Assembly (NCBI RefSeq): GCF_000002235.5
Contig: NW_022145558.1
Coordinates: 1,486,501 to 1,550,500, forward strand
Reading direction: 5' to 3'
Source: Strongylocentrotus purpuratus
Lineage: Eukaryota > Echinodermata > Echinoidea > Camarodonta > Strongylocentrotidae
Length of the DNA: 64,000 bases
Shown here piece by piece: positions 21,107-36,100 of the stretch (positions are counted from its first letter, which is position 1; every line of letters begins with the position of its first letter). The translations under genes and the position numbers were made by a program. A model generated the notes under the pieces. That model searched no databases. It was not told the origin of the DNA and saw only the letters and a program-made list of their open reading frames with translations.

Positions 21107-24100
21107 CTGCATATCATCAAAACAAAGATGGAGAAGTTAGAAAACAAAACAATTCATCTAGAAGAAAATGAATCAATGGGTAGATTTGAACCCCGTTCAG
21201 ATACGACGCAGTAAAGCCTAAAGCCCCATTCCGATATGACGGGGTAAACATTAAGCCTCATTCAGATACGACGCAGTAAAGCCTAAAGCCCCAGTTCGAT
21301 ATGACGGGGTAAACATTACGCCTCATTCAGATACGACGCAGTAAAGCCTAAAGCCCCATTTCGATATGACGGGGTAAACATTAAGCCTCATTCAGATACG
21401 ACGCAGTAAAGCCTAAAGCCCCATTTTGATATGACGGGGTAAACATTAAGCCTCGTTCAGATACGACGCAGTAAAGCCTAAAGCCCCATTTCGATATGAC
21501 GGGGTAAACATTAAGCCTCATTCAGATACGACGCAGTAAAGCCTAAAGCCCCATTTCGATATGACGTGGTAAACATAAAGCCTCGTTCAGATACGACGCA
21601 GTAAAGCCTAAATCCTCATTCCGATATGACGGGGTAAACATTAAGCCTCATTCAGATACGACGCAGTAAAGCCTAAAGCCCCATTTCGATATGACGGGGT
21701 AAACATTAAGCCTCGTTCAGATACGACGCAGTAAAGCCTAAAGCCCCATTCCGATATGATGGGGTAAGCATTAAGCCTCACTAATATTTGACGTGGTAAA
21801 CCTAAAGCCTCATGCATTTATGATGCGTTAAACCTTAAGAACCATTCAGATTCGAGGGGGTAAAACCTAATTAAGCCCCTCTCCGATATAACGTGGTAAA
21901 CCACAGGTTTTTTTTTAATTATGATATAAGTGTAATTTATTTCATATTTCTATATCTCATAACACCGACCTCAATAAGTACGCGTATGGTCTTTGTTGCA
22001 CGCAGTTGTCGATCATACACATTCGAAAACGATGTCTTTACTGCTTCATATCTGAACAAACCTTTAGGGTGGGGGTAAAACCTGAATACGCAGCCCTTTT
22101 TAAACTAAAGTGGCACACCCTAAGTACGCAACTCACGAAAATTATCCCCTATTTTTTGTTCTCCCTTAAAGGTACCTGAAATTTTGATAACCATTTTCTT
22201 TGGGGTTGTAGTCTAGTGGCTAAGTCATTGGGCTGCAGATCACATGGAACATAATTCAAATCCTTGCACCAGTACCAACATTCTCTGGCAAGACATAATC
22301 TGTATTTGCCACAGTCTACCCAGATGAGGTAAATGGGTCCCAGGTAGGATAAGTCCTTCGAATTTGCTGTGCCCTGATAAGAATGTGATATCACAACAAA
22401 CATTCAATATTAGGGTAAATTGGGTGTTACTTACGCGTCAGTGAGGTAAACACCATAATCTGGTTCCGCTGTTGTTGATAGAATTTAGGGAGAGAAAAGA
22501 CATTGGAAAAATCCATAATTTGGATATGTCCAATTCAATATGAATTTTGTTTTTCTTTCTCATTCACAGTTTATATATTTGTTTGCAATACAGGAAATAC
22601 TGGAAACAGAATGGGAACGAAAACAAAATGATGGAAAAAGTTGACACAATATTATTTTTATCTTCCTGTCTTAAATTCTCTAAGATGAATCAAATTAATT
22701 TTTAAATGAACCAATATCATTGAAAATTACAAAGTACATTAGAAAGTACAAGAAAATAGTGATCATGAATTCTTAAGCCGGTCTTACACGGTCTAACACC
22801 AGTTTACAAGGCTACTGATTAGGTGGACGTCTTAGTTGAGGCGTTTTCCTAATCCTTTTCTCCGTCTCCTTTTCCCTTGTTCACAATTTGACTGGGGGGC
22901 ACGTTTCCCTACCCCGTGCATCCACTGTATCTATCTACACCACTGCATATGGGTACTTACCTTCTATTGAAGTAGTGAGGCTCCGTTCTACTAGTGTTGA
23001 CGTTCCCTGCTGGATTGAGAGATTGAAAGTCTTCTTTCCATCCTCAAATGGCGAGAACTCGAGCTCGAAGCTCAGGACACTGCTCTCCTCCGCCAAAAGC
23101 TTGCCAATCGAGATCTTAAAGTTTTGAAGTTGAAGGAAATGAAAGTTAAAGGCTGGCGCACTGTGTTATAAAAGAGCTTGACCTCACATGGTTGTGAATT
23201 CAATTTATCTAGCCAAATTCTTAAATAAAATGCATTTTACTTACACGTGTCTCTCTCCACCCAAGAGTAGACAAGAAGCACCTGAGAGGACGAGATTCTT
23301 TGAATGATTTGAACCTTACAAAATTAGTTTTTTGGCTAAAGTCCCGGATAGAATTTTTACAAGCAATTGACAAACTAAATAGCATCAGTTTGGTAGAATT
23401 TGTGCATCGAACACTAGAATAATTCACAAATTGTATGAAGCCAAAATAAAAGAAACAAATCGAACAAATTGAGAAAAAATAGCTTTACACTCCTCTTTAT
23501 CATATTTTTTCCCCTTTCGTTATAGTAAATAATAATAACTACATTCATGCTAATACCCATCCCAGAGGATGCAAAAGGCACCTAAACGTACTATTATTGG
23601 CCTTGCTTTAGTCACGGTGCCCTACGTTCTGAAAGCACACATTAACTTAATCAAGCAGTGGATTAATAATAAATTATTCTACGAATTGAAGATTTGTATC
23701 ACAATTTTGTATTTTTACTCACTGTTTTCGGCTTCTCTATTAAACCATCACTGAAGCAAATCAATAGATCCAGTGTCGTTGATTCTACTGAAAACTTGGT
23801 TGCATTCGTTACGGGGCAGAAGGGTTCTGACAACTCTTTTCGGCTCTCTCAATATCCTAAGATAAAACATGGTCAAAGCTCATATTGAATGGAATAATAC
23901 AAGAGAAACCGCCTCAAAATCATTATAAAACGTTTATCAAGCTCAGTGGCATGTCCCCTTCCAACTCTAATCCAAGTACAACATGAAAATACAATTGTTT
24001 TGTAAGACATGTTTAGTATTTTCATTTTTGAGGGAGTATTGATTGTGATATTAAATTCATTGTTTTTGTTTTGTTTTGTTTTCTGAACTGTACATGTACT

Positions 24101-27100
24101 GAAAACCTTTTTTTTATTTTATAGCTGTATTAGGCTCTTCTAGCACTTGTGCTAGTATCTGGCCCCTTTTACCAACCAATAGTTTCTCTTCTTGTATATT
24201 TAGATATCATTGTATGAAATGTATTGCTGTTGGTAAATAAACCAATTCAAATCGAAATCAATTAAACAAATTCAAATCAATCATACCTTTATAGGTCTCC
24301 TATAGGGGTGAGTGACGTAAACATGGAGGATGACTTTCCGGGAAGATGGCATGAAAAGAGGCTGGAAGGTTACACATCTGAACTGAACTCCTTGGACGTT
24401 GGTGGAAGACAAGGCACAGAGCTGAAGATGGTTTGCAGGGAAAACAACCGTGTCCTTGGAGACGTGGAAATCTTCTGATGAATAAGGAAGCAACCTCCTG
24501 CGACTGAACGTTCCTTGATGAATAAAAGAGAGCTTACTGCTATATTAAATCTTTGAATCTCGCTAGAATATTTCAAGAAAATGAAAGGTGAAATCTACTC
24601 CGATATAAAGTTGGCTTTAATAACAGCAGCAAAATGAGAAATACAGAACTGTTAAAGTTTGAGCAAACTTCGATTAACATATTAAGAGAATTATGAGCTT
24701 TTAAAATTGTAATCTATCAAACACATGTTGACAAGTCTGTGATGTGTCTTACATGGGCTATCCCATTTGTTCTGTATTTACATTTCCTTATTTCTCGATG
24801 AAGGAATAGATGTTTGTTGTCTTTCAGGGGTTTTGTAAAAGTACCAACATTGTCATAATAGATGAAAAGGTGATTAGTTCAGCCCTTAAATAATTTATGT
24901 CTAGAAAGGGTTAATACCTAGTCCAGTTTGGGTGTACAGGATCATCCCTGAACCATCGCTGCATTGCTTAGGGCCGAAGCAATGTGGAAGCACTACCGTA
25001 GCAGGTTCGAGCAGTTCCTGAGTTAGAGAACACTCCACGACCGGAGTGATCAACACCTCACCGTCTCTGAGAGGAATCCGGGCAGCGCCCTCTCTAGGTA
25101 CTCTCATAGTGACCACAGATCTCATTCCCCTGCGTAATGCCCCGGCAGGGATTGAAACCCGGATATCGAGTTCACGCAGCTCCACTACCCCTCCTCTGGG
25201 ATCTAGGATGCTGCTCGAGAAGTACTCCACGAAGCCTGGATTAACTTTGATGGCTGTAATGATTAAAAAATGACAAAGGTTAAAAAATGTTACGGGTAAA
25301 ACTAAACGAAAGTTTAAAAGGCTAAGAAACAGGGGTAGTAGTTTAACTTTGCTGGGATTCTTTATCCAACATCATGAAGTCAATCTACAATTTTGGCAAG
25401 CCAACACAAAGCCACTCTGTTCTATATGTTTCATTCACTTTTTTTTTTGGTGGGGGGGGGGGAGAGATATTTGTGATATACGAAGAGAAAATATTGTATA
25501 TCCTCTCTTGTATTGATTTATAAGAAAATAACAAAAACAATAATTACTTGTAGCTATGCTTTCTGCCGCATCGTTGAAACGGAAAGCTTGGACAATCTCC
25601 AAGAGTCTCCCTCGGGTTCCTCCTCTCCTTAGCCATTCTCTGAGCATCTGCAGAACAACGGGATGTACGACGTACGGGGGCAGGGTGACGGTCTTACACA
25701 TAGCAAGCATGATGTCAGAAGCGCCAATGTGCAGGCGTGGGGCAAGCTGAAGCAAGTCTGACACGGAGCAAATCGTTTTGAAGAGTTCTTCAACAGAGTC
25801 ATCTAGTAATAATCATTAAATAATCACAAAATAATAACGATAATTATTATCATTGTTATCAGTATTATTATTATTATTATCATTTTAATTTTAATTTTAA
25901 TCATTTCATTTTAAATATTATCATCTTTATGGTCTATATTATTATAAGCTATTATTATTACTGTCATTATAATTATAATGATTATTATCGTAATTATTAT
26001 TATTATTATTTTTTTTTTTTTATTATGATTATTTATTTGGGATTTCAAACATAAAATACAAGGTACAATAGAATGGCACATAGGATACAAAGTATGAAAG
26101 AATAAAATTGGCTTCCCCTGCTGCACCTCCCGAAGTTGCCGGGAAGAAAAAAAAGGAATGCGAAATTCCTATAACCCGTAAGTCTTTTCTTCCGACTCCA
26201 GGAAATGCATCAGGGGGTGCCTAAAATATTATACATAATCATAATTAAAGCTAAAGACCAGTTATGGTCATGCGATTGCATTGTGAAAGAAACGTTGTGA
26301 AATCGATCAGAAAAGGTTGTTCATTTAGCATAGATGTACTGCAAGGTTCTGGAATCATCAAAATGATAAGAAATTTGGCCAAGTCTTCATGAAGTTAGAA
26401 GCACTGTACACACACGTGTGCGACACGTGCATTTCATATCTCTCAACAGGCAAAAGATACACTAATTTACCAAATATATCAATTAGTAGGCGGTTTCCCG
26501 TCAAAATTGTTATCATCATGTAATATTCAAAACATATTCTTCCACATGATTGGAAATAAGAGCTTCCATTTCATTATTTGAAATTTGGGCGTTTCCAATA
26601 CTGGTCTTTACCTTTAAAAAAAAACAAAAAAACTTATTGATGACAATGCATAAACTTAAACTTAAGCTCGATAAATTGCAATATGTTATCTCAGGTGTCA
26701 CTGGCATGTCTGTTTAAGTGAAGCAAAAAAGAAAAGTAATAGCAGAAATTGGAATTGAATAATAGTTATTATGTTGCATTACATGTAACAATTTAAACAA
26801 TTTACAGGTTCTTTTTTAACCCAGGACATCCAATTTTTTGCAAGTGGTCGTGAAAGTTAAGGTACATTTCTTAAGAGTCTCCTCGGTACCAACACACCCA
26901 CACATCCACCCACACACGCGCTCACACATCCAAGGCAAACCTGTTTGGTTGTCCTGAATATTGTATTCCAGGAGAAGCTCAGCCATTTTATCGCTCCTTT
27001 CCTTCCTATCTAAACCAATCCACGAATTATCAACGAGCTGTCTTGCAACCTTCGTCAATGCCGTCAAATCAGGTGGCTCGATGAATGCAGCAATGACGTC

Positions 27101-30100
27101 GTCCTCCAAGCAGAGAGCTTTTCCTAATTCCCAGGCCAATGGCAAATTCTTCACTGCCCGAGCGACACTCCAAAGCTCCTCCGAAGTTGGCGGTCCTCCA
27201 GATTTGTTGATGTCATCAACTGCTTTGTCCTGATCTATAGTAAATAAAAATGAAGCATTTCGCGATTGGAGGCTTTCGGTACCAACATGTAAAATTACTG
27301 AAAGGATGTTTATTTATTCTCCCATCATAAGTATCCGTTTATGGGGTGTTCAGAAAAATTGACGAAAGGTAAAGGAAAAGGAAAAGGGGAAAGAGATAAC
27401 GATGGATTTAAGTCGACAAGACTGTCTGTGGCCTTTAAATTTCGTTTTTGTAAACTAAAACTGAGGTGAAATGGAAAAAGGAAACGAATGGGAAGTAAGC
27501 GGTAGAGAAAGAAAAATCAAGGTGCGCATATACCCTGAATCATAGATATTTGAGAGAGACAGTTGCATCACTGAATATCATGTCTAATCAATCGGTTGTT
27601 AATATAATATCTGTAATCTGTTTTGGTTTTTTTTTGGCAAGAAGACAATAATACCATTTCCTAAGCAAGAGGATTAAACGAATTAAATCAAAGAATGGAA
27701 AATATTGTTTGATAATGATGGGTGTGTTACTTGCCTAAATCCGTAGTCCTGATGATTTCCACATAGTCCGCATCCGTTCTTTTGCTTGGTGGAAGTCTTC
27801 TCACAGGTTTGGTTACGGTCTGATTCTTTTCAGGCAAACTTACCTCATCGACAACTAGATACAAAGAAATAGTAACAATTAATGACCATGTTAACAAATA
27901 TATAATGAAGATACTTCTGATTACATTATCAATTATATAGACATTAATGATAGAATTCAATCATTATAGATTACACGTCAGTCTACACCACCAAACTAAT
28001 TCTAAAGGCTTGTTCAAATAAAGTGCGGCAAACTGCTGCAGAAAAGGCAACATTTAGCCCTTTGTGTGTGTGTTTGCGTATTCAGTCTGTGTAATAAGAT
28101 ATAGAAATGTAAAGAGTATTACACTTAACGACATGACAAGAACACCCTATGGTGATGCCAAGTCTTATCTAAATGAACATTAAAACGATACATTTTTGTT
28201 GGCCATGCAATGCAATTTTTTCTTCAGTCAGGTGTCGGTCTGTATGCTCTCATTGGTGGAATTTAGGTATTAGGGTGGTATTCTGCACTTTGTCATCTTT
28301 TGTGTAAGTGAAAGTCTTTTAATTGTTTTAAGAAATTGAAACATAGAGTTGAGAGATAATTGTCTTTCTATTCCGGGCGTTATTAGTTAGTTATGATTAG
28401 CGACATTAACTAAAATGAAAGAAAAAGGAAGTTTCCAAAATCAGGTACCAGGCCAAATTCCTCTGTTCTCGATGAAGGGTCAAGTCCCAGAGAAACCACT
28501 CCATTCCTCGGACTAGAATGTCAACTCTCGAGGCCCCGTGCCCCAATGCACTTTAATACGCTATACTTCTCGCAAAGAGTATGATGTAGACCTCGTTTTT
28601 AGTGTGCCTGTTTACAAAACTGGTAATCTTTCTACAAATCTTTGGGATAGGCTGTATAACCCTTGAAGGTTAACAGAAGAAGAAGAAAAAGAAGAAGAAG
28701 AAGAAGAAGAAGAAGAAGAAGAAGAAGAAAGAGAGACAACTATGTCAGATCAGTACAGGCCTACCTTCGGATTTAACTGAATTTGATGCTGTTTGGATGG
28801 ACTCCCAAACGCGTTTCATCACCTCTATAGCTTCTGGTCCCGAAGTTTGGGATGCTTTCCAACTAGACAGCATCTGGATGTTGGCATCCTTTCTGTTTGC
28901 AAACGTTCGATGTTGTATGTGTTCTAGCTCCGTGCGGTTGAATTCCAACTTCTTGCCGATCTCAAAGAACTGCTCTGCTTTGATCTGACTGGCAAAGACA
29001 AGCAGCATCTTGTCGGGAACCTCACTGTGACTGATAGTAAAGTGAACTAGTTATTACTTCGCGTCGGGTCGGGTGGTCGCGTTACCCGACCTTTTGTGAC
29101 AACATCCCCTTTAATTCAAAAAGTTGGGTGGTCATGCTTGTAAAATAAACCCCTCTCATCTAAAAAAAAATAGTGTAATCCAAATTACAAAGCACTTAGT
29201 GAAAACCCTACATCAAATCTACGAATTAAAGGTGGCACCATCTTCCACTTTCATCTTCGTTTCATGCAAGGTCGTATAAGGAACCATCAAACCAGACGAT
29301 ATGACCTAATGATTGTCTATCTATGCATAATCTGTTCACGTACATGGAGTTTCACTGCCATACAACTTTAAATGTCAAATCTTATGGCATCTGTGTCATC
29401 ATACCAAACTGTTTTTTGGCGGGCCAGGACGCACAATAGTTTTTCGAAATGGTGCGCCAAATACTCTCGCAAAACGAACCATCATATGAATATACTTACC
29501 CAGTTGTAGCTGGTTATGATACATGTCGATCAAGACGTTTTTGATAATGACGACACATGGCCGGGAAATTAGAAAAAGAACACAAAATTATGATAAGTTG
29601 CGAATCACTCCAAAGACATAATATAGGAAAGAAAGATTTAAACAAATTTAGAAAAAAAAACTTCTACCTGAACCTTTGATAATCACCCTCGCATGATGGC
29701 CTGGCCAGACCTTACCTTTGGCGATATAACTATAATGATAAATCGTTCCCGATTCAGAAGATATTATGAGGGCAGTGCCCCTACTGATTTATTTACAGAA
29801 CCCCAGCTATGTTATTGTTCACGGCTCCGTCTAATAAAGAGTTGCTAATGAAATATATATGGATCAATCGCAAGTCCTCTAATCAATCTCAAGTGTGCAG
29901 TCCCCATCTCTTATGTACGTAGTTGCGATTAATATCAACTCTTTATGAGACGGGCTCATGTGTACATAATTATGCAGATCATTAATTGTTAGGTTAGACC
30001 AGGCCTTTCTTCAGTTTTTGACATATTATTTCTTTCCTCTTTTCTGACAAACGGCTTCTCCCTTATTTTTTCACATTAAACAAAATGTCCCAAATCCGCA

Positions 30101-33100
30101 AAGAACAAAACACTGATAGACCATTGACCATAGACCATAGATACTTCATGTGGTTTCCTTGCGGATGTTTTAACATATACTATGATCAGCCAAGAGAGGA
30201 AACGTGAACAATAGCAAAAACCAGTCAAAATAGGGATGTAAACAACCACAACATCTTTATTCACTTTTCAAAAATTAAGAAATAATCAGTACAAATACTA
30301 GCACTACAAACCTGACAGTGATTGAATGTCTCCTGCGACAATTGCTACAGCTTATATTTTGTCAAAACTAAAGAATACGGATTAAGGTTAGGGGTTGGGT
30401 TAGTATTATGCTATATATAGTGTGGTGCAGGGTGGGAAAAAGCTATTCGATTGTAGGAAATTACCGCAGAGCGATTGTCGAAAGAGCAATGAGTTACCAG
30501 CATGCAACTAACCTGATATCTCTGTCTGTTTGGCTGGCGTGTCCAAAGATTTCATGAGCGAGAGAAGCGTGTCCTTTGCTTCTCGGCCGGAGGCCTGTCT
30601 ATTTCTCCATGTCACCAGCATGTCATGGATGGCCTGCTCTCTGTTACGGAACCTCCTATACTCTATGACATCCAACTGTTGTATGGTGAAACCAAGAGCC
30701 ACTCCCAAATCATAGTACTGGTTTACCGTCATCATCTGAGCTATCGTGATGACATCAATGTCGGGAAGGTCATTGCCGGAGAGCTCTTCCACAGCCCTGA
30801 AAAATATGCAGTAAAATCTGATTTGGCAACAGCTGTACAGAGAGACTATGAAGACCGTGTACTATGTGCCCCTTTAACATTGTTTCCTATTGAGTCCCGT
30901 GTGTAAAGACAATCTGTCTTTAAAGACCACTTTTCTTTTCTCCCTTGAAAAGTATTTATATACAGGTTCCACTACAGTAACAATCACATATTTCTTGGGG
31001 GAGGGGGGGAGGTGGCCGGTTCAATACAAATTTCTTATCAAAATAGGAATAGACTTTGACCATATATTAATGGTTAATCCTTCATAAATCTTTTATTTCT
31101 CGGCGTTGACATTCCATATTTCATTTTTAAATGTGAAGAAATGTCAATGAAGTGCAGCTAATGATATTAGGTATGCATGATTGTAGTCCTATTCTTGAGA
31201 AGTATCATGAGTATCAAGTATTAAATTAACAAAAAGAAAGTGAATCCTTGAATCAAACATTTCTGACAACGGCATCATAAAAAAACCGAGAGCTTACCGA
31301 ATAAATGAAGAGGGCTCAGTGGATACTTGGAATGTCGAGTCATCTGCAATAAAAGTAATTCATCATTTAAAAAAGAGAAAAGATGAAATCGGGGATAGAT
31401 TTTCCTTTTAATAATAATAACATTAACAAAAACAATGATGATAATAATATGTCTTGTTAACCCAATGTAGCGACACCAGTATTAATACTGCTCTCTCTCT
31501 TAGGGCTCTGCAATAATATTACCAAATACTACTGTCACATGAGTCTACATGTTAAAAAATGAAAACCACAATCATCATCCCAAAAACAAGAGCAAGAGCA
31601 AGAGCAGGAACAAGAGCAGAAACAGGAATATGAACAGGAACAGGAACAGGAACAGGAACGAAAACGGGTAGAACAAACCCACAACTAACAATAACGATGA
31701 AAATAGTGATGAGGATATGGTCGTATTTATCAAGGGTAGCGTCATCAGTATTCAGACTTACTTTTAATATCGATTTATTATTTTAGCTCTGCCCTGGAAA
31801 CTATGTTCAAGGAATGGTTTTGTACTGGGTAGGCATTCACTTTCCCTGGATGGAGAGTGTTAAATATAGATTCATGTCTAGCCAAAGGATATTAGATGAA
31901 CCTTGGTGACCTTATAGGTATGACATTTAAATTTAGGTACAAATTCAAATTCAAATTGACATTCACATTCATTTTACATTCAAATTTAGATTCAAATAAA
32001 AATACAAATACAAATTCAAACTATTTGAAGAGATCTGTTTTCTAATCTTATGCATGCTTTATAAAAAATAAAATTATTGTTGACTGACAAGATTGCCAGA
32101 GGCTCACCCACCATAGCAACAAGTAATGTATGCAAAATGAATGCCATCCAGTTTGCATAGCAGGTGAATAAAAAAGCTGTGAACAAAGGGTTCAGGGGAG
32201 AAACATCCACATAGACATACATTTTTAAACAGGCCTATTTAGCCACACTCTAATATATATAAATATTTGCTAACGAAGTCTGAAAAAGGGTCCTTTATTA
32301 GATGGATCTTCCCTAGTTAGCTCTCAGAATTATGACTTTCATTAATCTCTATCATGAGGTATACAAATTTCCACCCACCTGTGTATCTGATGACGAACGC
32401 CAACGATTGAGATTTCCCTAGTCTTCCAGCCTGTGAAATCGTCACGTAAATTACTGAGAATTCTGCATCGTCCTCGCTAGGAGTCATTGATAGCAATAAG
32501 TTATGTCTCATGTGGCTGTGAATATCCTTCAGAGAAAGTAGCTGTGGGCAAAAAAATATATAAAAAATATCTGTATTAAAGATCACCCAGGGGAGTTCAG
32601 CAAAAGTGGTCTTTACGAGCAGGCAGTCGTTATGGACAGGTTTCTATAATATATGGTTCGATGACAACACAATTCAAGGGGAACCAGAAAAGTGTCCTTA
32701 AATGTAATTTATTATTATTATACACATGTGATCGTTCAATGCAGGTTGAAGCTTAAAGCATATTTTACTGTATTTTATTTTATGCAGTTAGCTATGACAT
32801 TTAAAGGAAACATTTGAAGGGAAAAGAGTCTGTTAAAGGTTTGAAAAAGACGGTTGGGTGCTATCAAAGGGGAACAGATATTACCGAGCATTCATCGATT
32901 TTTTTTTCATATGAAAGGGAACAATTAAAGTTTTACATTAAAATGTATCTTTAAGCAACAATGAAAAACAGGACTTCTCATGTGACTATTTTAATAATAA
33001 TAATAATAATAATGAACATTTGTATAGCGCCTTTTCTACAAGTAGATACAAAGCGCTTAATTAACATATACAATGAACAATTAACAAAATAGAAAGATGC

Positions 33101-36100
33101 TTAACAACAGACATGTATGTAACAATATAGGAATGAACAAAATAAAGGGTAAGACAGGTAATAGAAGAGCAAGAACAAGTGCTGGTAAGCGGGCATTAGT
33201 TAAACAAGTGTGTTTTGAGGTGTTTTTTGAAAGTCATTAGAGAATCAGCAGTTTGTACAAAATTGGGGAGATTGTTCCATGATTTTGGAGCAGTGGCTAT
33301 GAATGCCCGCTTACCAGCATTGGTTCGACACCTTGGGGTATCTAAAACTGTACGAGTGTTGGATCTTAGGTTGTAACTGGGGTGCCTAACATGAACGAGA
33401 TCAGTAAGATATGAGGGAGAGAGATAGTGTAACGACTTAAAGACAAGGGTGGAGGTCTTGAAGAGCACTCGCTGTTGAATAGGAAGCCAATGCAGAGAGT
33501 TCAACAAGGGCGTGGTGTGTGTGCTCTTTGGTTGTTTGAAGATGAGGCGTGCAGACTGGTTCTGGAGAAGCTGAAGACGGTGAATGTTCTTTGCTGTTGT
33601 GCCACTCAACAAACTGTTACAGTAATCAAGACGAGATAAAACTAAGGCACGGACTGCAGCATGAGTGGTACTTTCGTCAAGATATTTTCTAATCCTGCAT
33701 AAGTTCCGGATATGATATTTGACAGTCCTGACTACATTTGAGACGTGAACATCTGGCAGCATGAGGTTGTCAAAGACGACGCCAAGAATACGCAGCTTCT
33801 TTGACGGTTTAATCACAGTCCCATCATGAAGAGTTAGAGTGAAGTTCTGGAGCAATCGTTGATGGACTTTCGAAGCAAAGACTACTAACTCAGTTTTGTC
33901 TTGATTAAGTTTCAATTTGTTGGATGTCATCCACCTGTAGACATCTCTCATTGCATCCCGTAGTCTGCATGCAGCATGATCAACAGAGTCCTGGCTAGAA
34001 GGGTCGCATTGTATATACACCTGTATATCGTCGGCGTATACATGATAGCCTATGCCATGACTGTAAAGGATATCAGATACAGGTTTCGAGTAGAGCGTAA
34101 AGAGCAGCGGGCCCATCACCGATCCTTGCGGGACACCGAACTCCAACCTGGTGTCTAGTGATTTCACTCCTCTGATTCGCACATGTGATAGTCGGTTGCT
34201 CAGGTATGATCTAAACCAGTGCAGTGCTGTGCCAGAGACACCATATTCATCCCGAAGCCTTGTCAGCAAGATCGTGTGGTCAAGAGTGTCAAATGCAGAT
34301 GACATATCTAGCGACAGTAGAATGACGCATTTCCGATCATCCAGAGCACATAGGATATCATTCTGAAGACTCACCAATGCAGTCTCAGTACTGTGATTTT
34401 TCCTATATGCAGACTGTTTAGGATCACCAAGGCTGTTGTCTTCCAAGTAGTTGGCTAACTGTGATGAGACGACTCTTTCCATAAGCTTGGCTACAAACCT
34501 TATGTTCGAAATGGGCCTGTAGTTTTTCATTCTTTCTTTGTCAAGTCCTGGCTTCTTCAAGACTGGTGTCATAGATGCAACACCTAGAGATGATGGAAAA
34601 TCGCCTGATGCCAACGATGCGTTGATGATATGCGTCAGCTTTGGCAGCAAAACAGGAAGGTGACGCTTCAGGAGCCACGTTGGAAGAGGATCCAAAGGAC
34701 ATGTCTTGTTGGGTGAGCGTTTGATCAGCCTCTGAACCTCCTCTGATGTGACGAACTGGAACTCCACGAATGAAGGGGCTGAGATTGCCATACCATTTGG
34801 ATTGTCCAATTCGTCAACGTTTAAGTCATCTATACATCTCCGCAAGTCTCTGATCTTCTCACTGAAGAATGTGCAGAATGTAGAGGCAAGCTCAACTGAT
34901 GAATCAGCATCTGGGAGAAATCGTTTACTCTTATTCAGAAGATGCTTCAGTTCTCTAAACATGTCCTTTGGAGTACTTTCAGAAAACAGGTCATTGTAGT
35001 AGAACCGTTTAGCCCTTGACAGAGCTTCAGCTGCAGCAGCTTTAGCTTCACAGTAGGCCGATCGATCGCTATCGGGATTGACTTTAAGGGATTTACGCCA
35101 TTTCCGCTCCTGTCTTCTGCGTTCACGTCTTGCAGCATCAACTTCTTCGTTGTACCACTTTGGCCTGTGACGAACTTGCGTGGTGCGGAGACATACAGGC
35201 GCATGGATATCCAGGACACGCTCCATGTCTCTGTCAAGATTGAGCACGCAACTGTTTACATCCTCCGCCAAGGGTTGATTGTCAAGGAAACTGGCAAGAT
35301 CATCGGCAAACAACGTGTGATCAATGTTGCTGAATTTGCGATATTCCTGTGGCCGTTCATCTGTAGATGGTCTTTCACCACGGATCATGCAGCTCACGGC
35401 TACATGGTCGGACATGAGGCTCGGATCTGTACGTATGGAACAGAGAAGATTCTCATCTTCCCTCGCAATCACTACATCCAATGTATGGCCGTGTCGATGA
35501 GTTGGCTTTGATATGTACTGCTTGAGTCCTGCGGATTTCAGCGTATCTACAACGCGTGCGACATTAGGTCTCTCGGGACAGTCATAATGGACATTCAAAT
35601 CACCTAAAAGCAGTAGCTTCCCAGGAGTCTGATTCATGTCATCGATGAAGCTGTCAAATTCTTCGAGGAACGTAGATGTTTTCAGACCATTCGTGCTGGA
35701 TGGTGGTGGACGGTACACAGCAACATAGTTCACCGAACGAGCTTTGTCTGTAATAATGCAGTGCTCAAATGTTGTAAAATGAGGATCAATAGTCACTTGA
35801 TGTAGTTTCAGATCAGACCTGACCAGAGCACCAACACCTCCGCCACGACCGCCAGTGCGTGGAACATTGGTGAAAGTATAACCAGGTGGTGTTACCTCAG
35901 CAATTACAGCGTCATCATTTTCAGTCAGCCATGTCTCTGTGACAAACATTACATCAACTTCGTTGGTGATGACATAGTCTTGAAGAAGAAGAGATTTATG
36001 TCTCAGTGAGCGAGCATTCCAGTGACATACATGCTGTAATGTTTCATTTCCGACATTTGCATCAATAACAACATTGGAAGAGTCAATTCCCGTTGACCTC

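Noticed and set aside
26516..26707. Possible exon in intron 15 (minus-strand ORF)
   Set aside because: The sequence is the end of a piggyBac-type MITE also present at 88-483; exons 15 and 16 already join in phase without it.
29665..29720. 33-nt candidate exon (GCCATCATGCG...) between exons 11 and 13
   Set aside because: It is open in phase but its length is a multiple of three, so it does not cure the phase mismatch; the 10-nt candidate at 29500-29509 does.
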